Shown here: piece after piece, positions 10,096 to 20,300 of the stretch
Layout of the letters: each line of letters opens with the position of its first letter
Numbering within the stretch: position 1 is the stretch's first letter
Origin: Stagonosporopsis chrysanthemi
Lineage: Eukaryota; Ascomycota; Dothideomycetes; Pleosporales; Didymellaceae
DNA: 64,000 nt
Assembly: GCA_022560025.1 (NCBI GenBank)
Contig: JAFISE010000058.1
Coordinates: 62,001-126,000, forward strand
Reading direction: 5' to 3'
Translations under genes and position numbers: made by a program
The notes under the pieces: generated by a model
Seen by the model: the letters and a program-made list of their open reading frames with translations, nothing else
The model's database searches: none
Told to the model about the DNA's origin: nothing

Positions 10096-12822
10096 GTACA
10101 GCAGAGCAGCAGCTAACGCAGCGCAGTGGGCGACCGCTCCGACTCGTCGACGTATGTGCGCATGAAGCTCAAGGCCGCCGAGGAGGCCAACATCGACTGC
10201 GAGCTGGTGCAGCTGCCCGAGGACACGACCGAGAGCGACCTGCTGCACCGCGTCTACGCCTACAACAATGACCCTGCCGTCCACGGCATCCTCGTCCAGC
10301 TGCCGCTGCCCAAGCACATCTCCGAGTACGAGATCACCAGCGCCGTCGCCGACGAGAAGGACGTCGATGGCTTCGGCGCCGCCAGCATTGGTGAGCTGGC
10401 CAAGCGCGGCGGCAAGCCGCTGTTCACGCCCTGCACCCCCAAGGGCGTCATGGTCCTGCTCGAGGCCGCCGGCGTCCAGATTGCCGGCAAGAACGCCGTC
10501 GTGCTCGGCCGCAGCGACATCGTCGGCAGCCCCGCCAGCTACCTGCTGAAGAACGCCGACGCCACCGTCACCGTGTGCCACTCGCGCACCGCCAACCTGC
10601 CCGACATTGTGCGCCAGGCCGACATTGTCGTTGCCGCCATCGGCAAGGCCCAGTTCGTCAAGGGCGACTGGCTCAAGCCCGGCGCCGTCGTCATCGACGT
10701 CGGCACCAACTTCATCCCCGACGCGAGCAAGAAGAGCGGCCAGCGTCTGGTCGGCGATGTCGACTTCGAGTCTGCCGCCGAGGTCGCCTCCCAGATCACC
10801 CCCGTGCCCGGCGGTGTCGGCCCCATGACCATTGCCATGCTCCTCCAGAACCTCGTCGACTCGGCCGACGCCACCTTCGACCGCCAGACCAAGCGCAAGA
10901 TCACCCCGCTGACCATCAAGCCCGAGGACCCCATCCCCTCGGACATCGCCATCTCGCGCAAGCAGCACCCCAAGCAGATCACCCAGGTCGCCAAGGAGGT
11001 CGGCATCCTGCCCCACGAGCTGGAGCCGTACGGCTACACCAAGGCAAAGGTCGACCTGTCTCTGCTGAAGCGTCTTGAGCACCGCAAGAACGGCCGCTAC
11101 GTGCTGATTGCTGGCATCACCCCCACACCGCTCGGAGAGGGCAAGTCCACCACCACCATCGGTGTCGCACAGGCATTGGGCGCACATCTCGGCAGGATAT
11201 GCTTCGCCAACGTCCGCCAGCCCAGCATGGGCCCTACATTTGGTATCAAGGGCGGAGCTGCCGGTGGTGGTTACAGCCAGGTCATCCCCATGGACGAGTT
11301 CAACCTCCACTTGACTGGTGATATCCACGCCATCACTGCGGCCAACAACCTGCTTGCGGCCGCCATCGAGACCCGTATCTTCCACGAGAACACGCAGAAG
11401 GACGCCGCCCTGTACAAGCGCCTGGTGCCTGCGAAGAAGGGCGGACGCGAGTTCGCACCTATCATGTTCCGTCGTCTGAAGAAGCTTGGTATCGACAAGA
11501 CCAACCCCGACGACCTCACCGAGGAGGAGATCACAAAGTTCGCCCGTCTCGACATCGACCCCGACACCATTACATGGCGCCGCGTCCTCGATGTCAACGA
11601 CAGGCATCTGCGAGGCATCACCATCGGCCAGGCACCCACCGAGAAGGGCCAGACCCGCGAGACCGGCTTCGACATCTCCGTTGCCAGTGAGTGCATGGCC
11701 ATCCTCGCGCTCAGCAACGACCTTGCCGATCTCCGCGAGCGTCTCGGCCGCATGGTCGTCGCCAGCTCTCGCAGCGGTGACCCCGTTACCTGCGACGACA
11801 TCGGTGCTGGCGGTGCCCTGACTGCCCTTCTCCGCGATGCTATCAAGCCCAACATGATGCAGACGCTTGAGGGAACCCCTGTCTTCGTCCACGCTGGTCC
11901 CTTCGCCAACATCTCCATCGGTGCCTCGTCTGTTCTGGCTGACAAGCTTGCGCTCAAGCTTGCCGGTACCGAGCCTGGTGAGAACCACGACGAGAAGACC
12001 GGCTTCGTTGTTACCGAGGCCGGCTTTGACTTCACCATGGGAGGCGAGCGCTTCTTCAACATCAAGTGCCGCTCCTCCGGCCTCGTCCCCGACACCGTCG
12101 TCATCGTTGCGACCGTCCGCGCACTCAAGGTTCACGGTGGCGGCCCCGATATCAAGCCTGGCGCTCAGCTCCAGGAGTGCTACCGTACCGAGAACATTGA
12201 CATGCTGCGCAAGGGCTGTGTCAACCTGAAGAAGCACATTGCCAATGCACGCTCGTACGGTGTTCCCGTCGTTGTTGCCATCAACAAGTTCTCCACCGAC
12301 ACCGAGGCCGAGATCCAAGTCATCCGCGAGGAGTCTCTCGCCGCCGGCGCCGAAGACGCCATCCCCGCGAATCACTTCGCCGAGGGCGGAAAGGGCGCCA
12401 AGGACCTCGCCGAGGGCATCATCAAGGCCTCCGCACAGCCCAAGGAGTTCAAGCTGCTGTACAGCCTCGAGAACACCGTGCAGGAGCGCATGGAGGAGAT
12501 CGCAAAGAAGATGTACGGCGCCAGCGCCGTCGAGTTCAGCGAGCTCGCCCAGAAGAAGGTCGACACGTACACCAAGCAGGGCCTGGGCAACCTGCCCATC
12601 TGCGTTGCCAAGACGCAGTACTCGCTCTCGCACGACCCCGCGCTCAAGGGCGCGCCAGAGGGCTTCACAGTGCCCATCCGCGACGTCCGCATGGCTGCTG
12701 GCGCGGGCTATCTGTATGCTCTGGCTGCTGATATCCAGACCATTCCCGGTCTGCCCACTGCGCCTGGGTACCTCAACATTGACGTCGACACCGAGACTGG
12801 TGAGATTGACGGCATGTTCTAA
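9697..12822 (+). CDS. ADE3/MIS1: Trifunctional C1-tetrahydrofolate synthase
   Basis: Exons 9697-10012 and 10127-12822 flank a 114-bp intron; 1003 aa. The N-terminal dehydrogenase/cyclohydrolase part has the catalytic lysine of YVRMKLKAAEEANI (about K119), VQLPLPKHI, CTPKGVM, GRSDIVGSP and GGVGPMTIAML. The formate-THF ligase part starts near residue 430 with the P-loop LGEGKSTTT (about 442) and has RQPSMGPTFGIKGGAAGGG and FFNIKCRSSGL. The enzyme interconverts formyl-, methenyl- and methylene-THF for purine, thymidylate and initiator formyl-Met synthesis. Residues 1-64 are rich in Arg, Ser and Ala with no acidic residue and end RHFSSTRC, a mitochondrial presequence pattern. A second ATG at 9889 would give a 939-aa cytosolic form. 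Codons are strongly GC3-biased, as in highly expressed genes. Confidence 0.97.
10056..10094 (+). repeat. (CAG)13 microsatellite inside intron of C1-THF synthase
   Basis: Thirteen uninterrupted CAG units lie in the middle of the single intron (10013-10126). Further imperfect CAG units follow up to the acceptor. The intron position makes length change neutral for the protein, but the extra AG dinucleotides sit close to the real splice acceptor at 10125-10126. Confidence 0.92.
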
Positions 12823-13197
12823 GTGGTGAGCATGGTGGGCCAAGGGACGGTAGAAACTGTACAGTGTCAGATAGGCGTGTTGGCACGACGACGATGACGA
12901 AGGTGATGTTTTCAACAACTTGACGTTCTTCAGCACATGGCGTTCACGGGATGAAACGGAATCGGGAATGGGACCACGGTATTGTAGCGATATATTCAAC
13001 ACTTGGGTGGCTGGCACGGCATAGCATAGCATAGGCGCGGGCCGAATCAACTAGACGGGCCCTTGAAATGGAAAGACGGGAGACTAACCGCGAGGAGAAG
13101 AATGGTATTCTTGTTGGTTCAACCTGACCTGCTCTCATTTGCTGTCTACTTCTCAACCCCCTCCCCCCTCTTTGCCTTCAATCTGCACCCACCCCCC
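12823..13197. other. Intergenic between convergent C1-THF synthase and hydrolase genes
   Basis: Shared 3' region. It becomes strongly C-rich on the plus strand from about 13155. No gene is supported. Confidence 0.45.
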
Positions 13198-14410
13198 TCA
13201 CGCCCCCCAGAACCTCCCCCGATTCCCCCCTTCCCACGCACCATCATGCGCAAACACAACCTCCACCCCTCCCTCGTCCCTCAGCCTCCTAATCCTCCCA
13301 ATCGTCTGCGCCGCCTGCTCCCGGTCGACGTGGATACAGCACTCCCTCCCTTGCTCGTCGGTCCAGGTCCCGATTTGTTTCGAGTGGTCGAGGAGCCGGA
13401 TGTCGTGCAGGGCGTCGCCGGCGAGGTAGATTGGGGGAGGGGGTTGGTGTGGGGAGGACGGCGATGGCGATGGCGATGGCGATGGAGATGGGGAGGGGGA
13501 GACGAGCAGATTCACGTGCCCCTGCAGATGGCCTGGCGCATCGACGACGTACACCGTCCCATCGCCGAAGAAATCGAGCGTGTGCGGGAGGAGCGCTGGG
13601 TACATCGGGTGCGGACGCCAGGAGCGAGAGAAGTCTAGGGTCCCGATGCCAGACGAGGTAGAGGTGGAGGGGGAGGGGGAAGTGGAAGCGCGGACATCAG
13701 TCTTCGCGATGCGCATCGTGTCCGCAGGGTCGGACAGCTCGACCGACCGCCCCTCAGGCAGCAGATCCGCCTCGAAATGCGAATGCCCCCCTAGCCGCCC
13801 CATCTCGCTACTCCCCGCAAGCACACCCCCCGTTCCGTGCCCGACGACGAATATAGCCCGTGGGAACGCGCTGGGGGTCCCGACGTGGTCCCAGTGTACC
13901 TGTTGTCCCCCGCAAGATAGTATCTCAGCTTCGGATTCGTCTCAGCGGGCGTCATTTCCTCGCACGCCCCCCTTCACTCGCCCTCCTCCTTCACCACAAG
14001 CGAAAGACCGACACATACCCCCCCCCCCTCCCCCGCCGAAGAAAAACAGAACTCACATGCGAATACACCACGACATCCACATCCCGCGGCTCCAACCCAC
14101 CTCGCCTCAAACTCTCCACCACGTCTGGCGTCGTGCGGATCGGGCGCCGGCTCTCGATGTGCGCTTGGATCGGGGGTGGGTAGCGCGTGATGTCGCGCCG
14201 CAGCCCGAGGTCGAACAAGATGCGGGTGCGTTTGCCGTTGGAAATGTGTTGGATCAGGAAGGCGAGGGAGGGGACGGTTTGGCGCGCGGTTAGGGGGCAG
14301 GGCGAGATGAATTGGTGGGAGGGGAGGGTGAAGTGGCCGCCGGAGAGGGCGTGGAGGGTTACGGTTGCGGGTGGGGATGGGGAAGCGGAAGGAGGAGAGG
14401 GAGGGGGCAT
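13198..14410 (-). CDS. Metallo-beta-lactamase-fold hydrolase (lactonase-like)
   Basis: Two exons on the minus strand, 14410-14057 and 13899-13198, with a 157-bp phase-0 intron; 351 aa. Splicing brings together the metal-binding motif HVHWDH at residues 118-123 (HxHxDH): the first His is the last codon of exon 1. The other expected ligands follow: GHLQGHVNLLV (His), the Asp of LAGDA and a late VFAHDGAWE. A low-complexity Ser-Pro tract, encoded by repeats of GGCGAT on the plus strand near 13460-13490, sits in a loop between beta strands. The fold covers lactonases such as N-acyl-homoserine lactone hydrolases and many other hydrolases, so the substrate is open. It is transcribed away from the next, dehydrogenase-like gene. 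Confidence 0.85.
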
Positions 14411-14718
14411 GGTGGGGATTGTTTGAGGTATGGAGTGGGGTGGGCAGAAGTCGGGGGTGTGCTATGGTGGAGGCTTATTGTGTGTACGAGGTCTTAGCAG
14501 ATGTTGTATATCATACACATATGCACGGCAGCCAAGCTGTATTGCCGAATCTCTTACCCCGCTTGCTAGCCGATTAGGATCGGTTTTGTAAGAAGTGGCG
14601 TACGCGACTTTCGTCATTACACCGTCTTTGCTCAAGGTTGATCTGTTGGACATCTCCGTCTCTCGAGCGAGATACCACTTCCACAAACTCTAGGTGTCAG
14701 CCTTGCACTTACCATATC
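14411..14718. promoter_or_regulatory. Shared divergent promoter of hydrolase and dehydrogenase genes
   Basis: About 308 bp separate two starts on opposite strands, short enough for shared control. No specific operator was recognised. Confidence 0.4.
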
Positions 14719-15737
14719 ATGACGGACTCGAACGATTTCAAGACGCTTGGTTTTATCGGACTCGGCGCCATGGGAAAACCCATGCTTGAGCACTTAGCGC
14801 GCAAACTTCCTCAGGAGTCACGGCTGTGGGTCTACGATGTTGTCGAGCAAGTGGTGGATGTAATCTGCGCCGCGTTCCCAGACAGAGTGCACAAAGGCAC
14901 CAGCGCGGCAGATGTCGCGCGGCATACAGTAGGACACCGTTTCATACCTAGACACGATTTCGTATGGTGCTGATTATGTAGGAAACCATTCTGACCATGG
15001 TTCCGGAAGGCTCACACGTCCGATCTGTCTATCTCGACCCTGAGAACGGCATTTGCAGCACCGACATATCCAACAAATTACTCATCGACTGCTCGACAAT
15101 CGACACCGCAACGAACCTAGAAGTCAAAGACCACATCGCGAACAAGTTCCCCTCGGCGTCCTTCTACGACTCCCCAGTCAGCGGCGGGGTAGTCGGCGCA
15201 CTCAAAGGCACGATCGCAATCTTCCTCGGCTGCGCAGAAAGCGACCCGAACTTCCCTCGCTTGACACAGCTAATGGAGCTGATGGGCAAGCAAGTGATCC
15301 CCTGCGGCGCGCCCTCTCTCGGCCTCGCCGCTAAGCTATCCAACAACTACCTCTCTGGCATCATTGCAATCGCCTGCTCCGAGGCCTTCGACATGGGCAT
15401 GCGCTCCGGGCTGGATCCGCGCACGCTGGCGAAAGTGTATGCTGCTGGCACGGCGCAGAACACTATCTGCGATAAGTTCTGCCCCGTCCCGCACGTGTAT
15501 CCTGATGCGCCGTCGTCCGGTGGCTGGAAACAGGGGTTCAAGGTCCAGTTGATGCGGAAAGACTTCGGGCTTGCGGTGGAGATGGCCAGGCGGGTCGGGT
15601 CGCGGAATGTCCTGGGGGATGTGGGGTTGGAGACGTATGATGGGGCGGCCAATGATCCGAGATGTAGGGACCTGGATTCGAGGGTGGTATACCGGTATCT
15701 GGGAGGGCGGGAGGACTGGCAGGATGAGTTGGATTAG
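14719..15737 (+). CDS. 3-hydroxyisobutyrate dehydrogenase-like NAD(P)-dependent beta-hydroxyacid dehydrogenase
   Basis: Exons 14719-14928 and 14982-15737 with a 53-bp phase-0 intron; 321 aa. The Rossmann motif GFIGLGAMGKPM lies at about residues 11-22. The substrate loop DSPVSGGVVGALKG follows (about 133-146), and the catalytic lysine is in KLSNNYLSG (K188). The C-terminal helical domain includes WKQGFKVQLMRKDFGLA. These are the four signature blocks of the 3-hydroxyisobutyrate/6-phosphogluconate dehydrogenase family. It should oxidise a beta-hydroxy acid with NAD or NADP; valine catabolism is one possibility among several. It neighbours a carboxymuconolactone-decarboxylase-like gene on the same strand. 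Confidence 0.92.
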
Positions 15738-15988
15738 GCGTAGTGTTTGGAGTGTAGTCAATCAAGCTGTATAAGGAGGAGGCGTGCTCAGGTGTCATGT
15801 GAATTGAGTGACGTCGTAGTGTGGTGGGGCAGTCTGGGGTCCGAGGTCGGGGATGCGGGGTGTTGCTCTAACATCACTGACGATTTTTAAGTGCACTGAG
15901 ATCGCTGATGTTCACATCTCTCCTTGAAACACCAAGACCAGCGCTATTGTGAGAGATTACAACACCTTTGCCCTCTATCCACGCCATC

Positions 15989-16459
15989 ATGCCCTCAAAC
16001 GAGCCCAAATACGACGAGATGCACCAGCAGCTCTTCGAAGAAGGACTGAAGATGCGACGAAGCGTCGTGGGCGACGATTATGTCAGCAAAGCTCTCGAGA
16101 ACGGGTCCTCGGAATTCTCGCGAGCGGGCCAAGAGCTGATAACAGAATGGTGCTGGGGCTACGCCTGGACGCGACCAGGGCTCGATAAGAAGCAGCGCAG
16201 TCTAATCAATATCGGCATGCTGATGGCGCTCAACCGGGCGCCGGAGCTAGCGGTCCATATTCGAGGCGCAAGGAACAACGGGTTGACGGAGCTGGAGATC
16301 AGAGAAGCGATCATTCATGCTACAACGTATTGTGGGGCTCCGGCGGGTGTGGATGCGATGAAGACGGCGGAGAAGGTGTTGAATGATATGGCGGAGAAGG
16401 GCGAGATGCCTAGGGAGCTAGGGGAGAGGAGCGAGAGGGCTGATAGGAATGGAGAGTAG
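15989..16459 (+). CDS. Carboxymuconolactone decarboxylase family protein
   Basis: Single exon, 156 aa, starting at the ATG at 15989. It matches the gamma-carboxymuconolactone decarboxylase/AhpD-like fold: RRSVVGDDYVSKAL, then KKQRSLINIGMLMALNR, HIRGARNNGLTELEIREAII, and HATTYCGAPAGVDAMKTAEK near the C-terminus. It lacks the CxxC pair of true AhpD peroxidase partners, so it belongs with the decarboxylase-type branch. Bacterial members act in protocatechuate breakdown; many fungal ones have unknown substrates. It follows the dehydrogenase gene after 251 bp on the same strand. Confidence 0.92.
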   Translation: MPSNEPKYDEMHQQLFEEGLKMRRSVVGDDYVSKALENGSSEFSRAGQELITEWCWGYAWTRPGLDKKQRSLINIGMLMALNRAPELAVHIRGARNNGLTELEIREAIIHATTYCGAPAGVDAMKTAEKVLNDMAEKGEMPRELGERSERADRNGE

Positions 16460-17405
16460 AGGCTCTTGGCTCATCACAAGATACAAATGGAGGCTGCGTA
16501 GCTACAATCGCTCGCAAGCAAGAACATCTATCTCACTATCTCCAGCAAGTGAGCGAGTTACATGTGTTCTTATGGATGAACAGTGAAGTCATTGAAATCT
16601 TCTGGAGTCTGTCAGAGAGTGTTGTTGAGTCTGTCGTGGAATCTTGTAGCTTTTTGCGTGCCACGTCGGCTTCACTGCACTCAATACGCAAAGCACTTCA
16701 TTGCAAGAATTCACCAGACAAGCCGCAAGTCATCAACCTCGACTATTGCATATGTAATCTGTAGCCTTAATGATATGAGGTTGCCGACCTGCGAGACTGG
16801 GTCTGGCACGTGTATCCAACGCTGCAACCACACCTTCACTTCACTCGAGCGCACCGTTGGCGCTGCCACTCAAAGTCAAAAAAGCGCCTGCTGCACCATA
16901 ACAAATAGCAAACTGATAAACCCCATCGTAGCGATACAGCATATCACTGTCTATATATTATACAACTTTCGTCGTTCTTTCATCTGCAGACAACGCAGTG
17001 GTCAGCCCAAGACTACTGTGGAGAATGAAGCACACCCAAGGGCCTGGGTTCGAATCACTCAAGTTCCACTTGGCCTCTAATGATCTCCATAGCTTTGCGG
17101 AGATCAAGTGGGGGGAATGGTTCAACATGACAGGTCACGCCTGCCTTCGGCTCTTCCTTTTTTGCCCTTTACGCATTCTTACCTTAGGATAAAGCGTATG
17201 TAGGTCTTTATTTTAGCCATTATGTAGTTAGTTTGTATTTTTGTGTATAGTGTGTGTGACGCGTCGAATTCAAGGTGAAGGTAGAAGTGAAAGCAGCTTC
17301 TCTTATTTTTAAACAGGCTGCTGCCTGCAAGATCTTCGCACTTCATTTCTCAGTTTCCCTTCAGCTTCATTTCTGCCCCGCGATCTTGAACAGCACACGC
17401 ACAGC
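16460..17405. other. Intergenic, no gene recognised
   Basis: AT-richer than its flanks, with runs such as TATATATTATAC near 16950. Open frames are short. A GGGTTCGAATC string at about 17046 resembles a tRNA T-loop, but no stems form around it. Confidence 0.45.
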
Positions 17406-18470
17406 ATGCCGCTCTCTCACGCAGATCTGCTTGCGCTTCACACGAAGGCCACTGAGCAGCTCATCCACAAGCTCTCCAGAATCCCGCCTCGCATGTGGTT
17501 CGCCAGTTACAAACCCACGATCAGCGACGTTTACAAGAACACGGAATATGTCCACTCCTCGTTTGTGCTTGACAATCACCAGATATGGTTTATCTTCGAG
17601 CACTTCGAGCAGTTCGCCGCACAAGACTTTCAGGTCCGCAAGCGCGAAGGCGACATGAACGTCAACATGGCAATTTGGTACTGGCAGATGGACGCCCACC
17701 ATTCCTTTTCTTCTGTACACTCGACGTCCCGCTTCAACATCATCATGGCGCATGTCGTTGCAGCAACGGGCCTGCTTGTCAACTTCGGAGATGAATCACT
17801 ACACAGCTTCGTTGCCGCACTGCATGACGCCTTCTACGAATCCACAACAAAGGAAATGTCTTCCAAGAACAAGCAGAATTTCCTCTCGATCTGGGCTGCC
17901 GGCGAGCACGATTATATCTACTGGGGCAAGAAGAGCAGGTCGGAGATGTATCGAGCCATCAAGGCTCTCGAGCAGGCAGATCCGGTGCAGCCGTTCGACC
18001 GCGAGTCGAACATGGACAACTTCTGGAACCGGCTGCAATGCGAGAAGCCAGAGCACAGGCGCAAGTACGGTGCGCGTTGGGCGGTGCACTACATCATGTA
18101 CCTAGAGCACAAGGGCAAGGTCACCGAGAAGGAAGACGAAGAGGCAGAGGTCGAGTGGGAGCTGACCAACGACCTGCTCGTGAAGAAGTTTGCAGGTGCC
18201 AGTCTGGAGGTGGGAGAGGCCGCTCTCGCGGAGGAAGTTCTTGCTTCACCGCAAATTCAGGCGCTGCTGAGGGATCCTCCCGAAGCAACCAAGTGCCCCA
18301 ACGACACTAGAAAGGAAGACATGTGGATGAGCCCGGAGGATGCTCTGGCGATCTTGGGGGAGGACGAGGCGGTGCAGAGGGCCATGGCGGAGGCAGAGGA
18401 GAGGAAGATGCAGAAGGCGATGCAGGACATGGAGGGCCTGAGTACCTCGCCATACGTTCTCGGGCAGTAG
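17406..18470 (+). CDS. Hypothetical protein, 354 aa
   Basis: A single uninterrupted exon from the ATG at 17406. I do not recognise the family. The N-terminal 230 residues look globular with many aromatic and histidine residues (for example MAIWYWQMDAHHSF and GARWAVHYIMYLEHKG). A charged acidic region follows (KEDEEAEVEWEL), and the last 60 residues are predicted helical with EAEERKMQKAMQDMEG. There is no signal peptide or transmembrane segment. It stands alone between two long intergenic regions. Coding is supported by length, composition and a clean stop. Confidence 0.75.
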   Translation: MPLSHADLLALHTKATEQLIHKLSRIPPRMWFASYKPTISDVYKNTEYVHSSFVLDNHQIWFIFEHFEQFAAQDFQVRKREGDMNVNMAIWYWQMDAHHSFSSVHSTSRFNIIMAHVVAATGLLVNFGDESLHSFVAALHDAFYESTTKEMSSKNKQNFLSIWAAGEHDYIYWGKKSRSEMYRAIKALEQADPVQPFDRESNMDNFWNRLQCEKPEHRRKYGARWAVHYIMYLEHKGKVTEKEDEEAEVEWELTNDLLVKKFAGASLEVGEAALAEEVLASPQIQALLRDPPEATKCPNDTRKEDMWMSPEDALAILGEDEAVQRAMAEAEERKMQKAMQDMEGLSTSPYVLGQ

Positions 18471-18540
18471 AGTAGTCTCTCCCTGGCAGGACCTTCCTCC
18501 AGGCATTCTTGATACCAGATGTCCATATGCAATAGAAACA

Positions 18541-18870
18541 ACGTAGTCTCGTTACCCACTGTCGCTTTACAAGGCTTAAGCTGAATTACCGTGAGTGACT
18601 TCATCAAAACTGACCTGAGGCCCGTCTTTCCAGCAACACAAGGGGACGCTTGGGTTTTAGAGTCAGACTCTTCTCGAGGTCTCTTGAACACTAACCCAAT
18701 TATACAATGTAGTTCTTGTGACCCACTGTTGCCTTACAAAAGTTACGCCGAGCTGGTGCGAAAGACTATCAGAAGTGTCTTGCAGTCCGTCTTCTCAGCA
18801 AGACAAGAGAGTGCTTGGATCTCGGAGTCAGACACTTCCTAAGGTCTCTCCAAAACGAACACGATCACCC
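18541..18870. repeat. Diverged tandem duplication, about 165-bp period
   Basis: Two copies, about 18541-18695 and 18709-18870, align in order. The matching blocks are TTACCCACTGTCGCTTTACAA against TGACCCACTGTTGCCTTACAA; CCGTCTTTCCAGCAA against CCGTCTTCTCAGCAA; CGCTTGG then AGTCAGAC; and AGGTCTCT followed by AACAC. The spacing is constant at about 165 bp. Neither copy keeps a long open frame in a shared register. Confidence 0.75.
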
Positions 18871-19804
18871 AGCTCCAATGGAGGTCTACACAGCACGTCA
18901 AAGCATACTTCGCAGAGGAACAGCCCACTTACAAGTCTACACTGTTTTTACCTCTAACGAGAAGAAGCTCAGCATCGCCTAGGTATCTCCTGGCCACGCT
19001 GTGCATGAAGAATAGAGGCAAGACCTACTCAAACCCTCGGCACCTCAACCGAGCCCACGCCACGCGACCATGTCAACACTACGCCCTGTGGATGCTCCGT
19101 GCTGCACCAAAACCCACATCCTCAGCCTTGGCCATCTCATGGACCCCCCCCCCCCCATTAAACGCTCGCCAGACGCTGAACACCCACACCACAAACCCGC
19201 CGTAAACCGCTCCAGACCGAATTGATTTACCCGCCGGACAACCCGCGGACCCAATCACGCAGCATCGAACCACCTTGAGACTGTGCTTATGTACTCAAAA
19301 ACCTCCCCTACCACCCCGTGCACAAGGTCGCATCTCGGAGAAAACTACGTAATCCCAACGGGCGGGGCGGCAAGTAGCACGCAGCGGCCAAGCACGGCCA
19401 AGCTTAAGCTTGATAAACGGGTTCCATACAGCACAGTCTCCGGTCACGTCGGGTCGTACAGCGCGGTTCCCTTTATCCAGCTACAATACCAGAGACGAGA
19501 TGCAACCATTCAGCATAAGGAAGAGGTCCGCCTGCTACAGGTTATTGGCACCTTAGAGGTGTACGACCCGACGTAGCCAGCCCCTGTATAGTAGGTATAT
19601 ATGTACTCGGGAGACCATGTATAACCACGCACCCATGGGAAACCAACGACTAAGAATATCCACCGCATCGCATAAGAGTTTTTCTAGCCCGTAGCGCAGC
19701 CCGCTCGTCGCGTGCCAAGTCCATACGGCATCGGGCATGGTGCGCTGCGCTTAGCGGCCCCGAGGGGGAATGGCTGCCGCGGCGCGCATCAACAGGGGTG
19801 GGCT

Positions 19805-19828
19805 TGCATGCATGCATGCATGCATGCT
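19805..19828. repeat. TGCA tetranucleotide repeat
   Basis: About six perfect TGCA units, self-complementary and alternating purine-pyrimidine, in intergenic DNA. Confidence 0.85.
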
Positions 19829-20206
19829 TAGTCCGGGTGTCCGTGCAGCATAAACGTTACAGCATCGAAATCATCGTGTGAGCAACGGAGTGAGGCCGGC
19901 GACGAGTGCGCTCAGACGCGGGGCGGGCGCGGGCGTTCTGGATTTTTGCCCCGGGCTGTGTGTTTTTTCGCCCGTAGAGATAACGCCAGCTGCTGTGTCA
20001 ATTGCATTACGGCTGGGCTGCGTTGTGGGGGAGAGGGGAGAGCGCCAAAGGTATATGAACCATGGGGCACCTGCGGTCATGTGAAGGGGAGAGGGTAAAG
20101 AGGGTAACGGTACAAGGGCTTTGTTGGTTCAAGGCTGTCGCTACCGGACACGAGCTTGCTAGGACGATTTTTTTTGTTTCTCTTCTGGACTGGCATTTTC
20201 GAGCCG

Positions 20207-20236
20207 TCCTCCTCCTCCTCCTCCTCCTCCTCCTCC
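20207..20236 (+). repeat. (TCC)10 tract in permease 5' leader
   Basis: Ten TCC units followed by a CA-rich stretch lie 65 bp before the permease ATG. Pyrimidine-rich leaders are common ahead of well-expressed fungal genes. An effect on expression is an inference. Confidence 0.85.
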
Positions 20237-20300
20237 CCTTCCATCACACACACACACAAACACACACATACTACTGACACGAGAGAATCTTTTCGCCATC

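Larger units (their letters stand above)
18471..20300. other. Long intergenic region with repeats, upstream of permease
   Basis: About 1.8 kb with a diverged tandem duplication (18541-18870), a run of about 14 C near 19145, a TGCA tetranucleotide repeat near 19805, and a CT-rich probable leader for the permease. Short open frames on both strands have no recognisable product. The C run in the short frame starting at the ATG near 19070 would make any coding use unstable. Confidence 0.5.

Noticed and set aside
10036..13050. A 1004-codon open frame antisense to the C1-THF synthase
   Set aside because: Strong third-position GC bias of the sense gene removes stops on the opposite strand. The product is a Val/Gly/Leu/Asp-rich sequence with no domain, and the sense gene is certain.
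17046..17056. GGGTTCGAATC string resembling a tRNA T-loop
   Set aside because: The flanking bases do not form a T-stem, and no acceptor, D or anticodon stem could be built upstream.
19070..19210. Short plus frame starting MSTLRPVDAPCC through a run of about 14 C
   Set aside because: No frame after the C run stays open for long, and there is no recognisable product.
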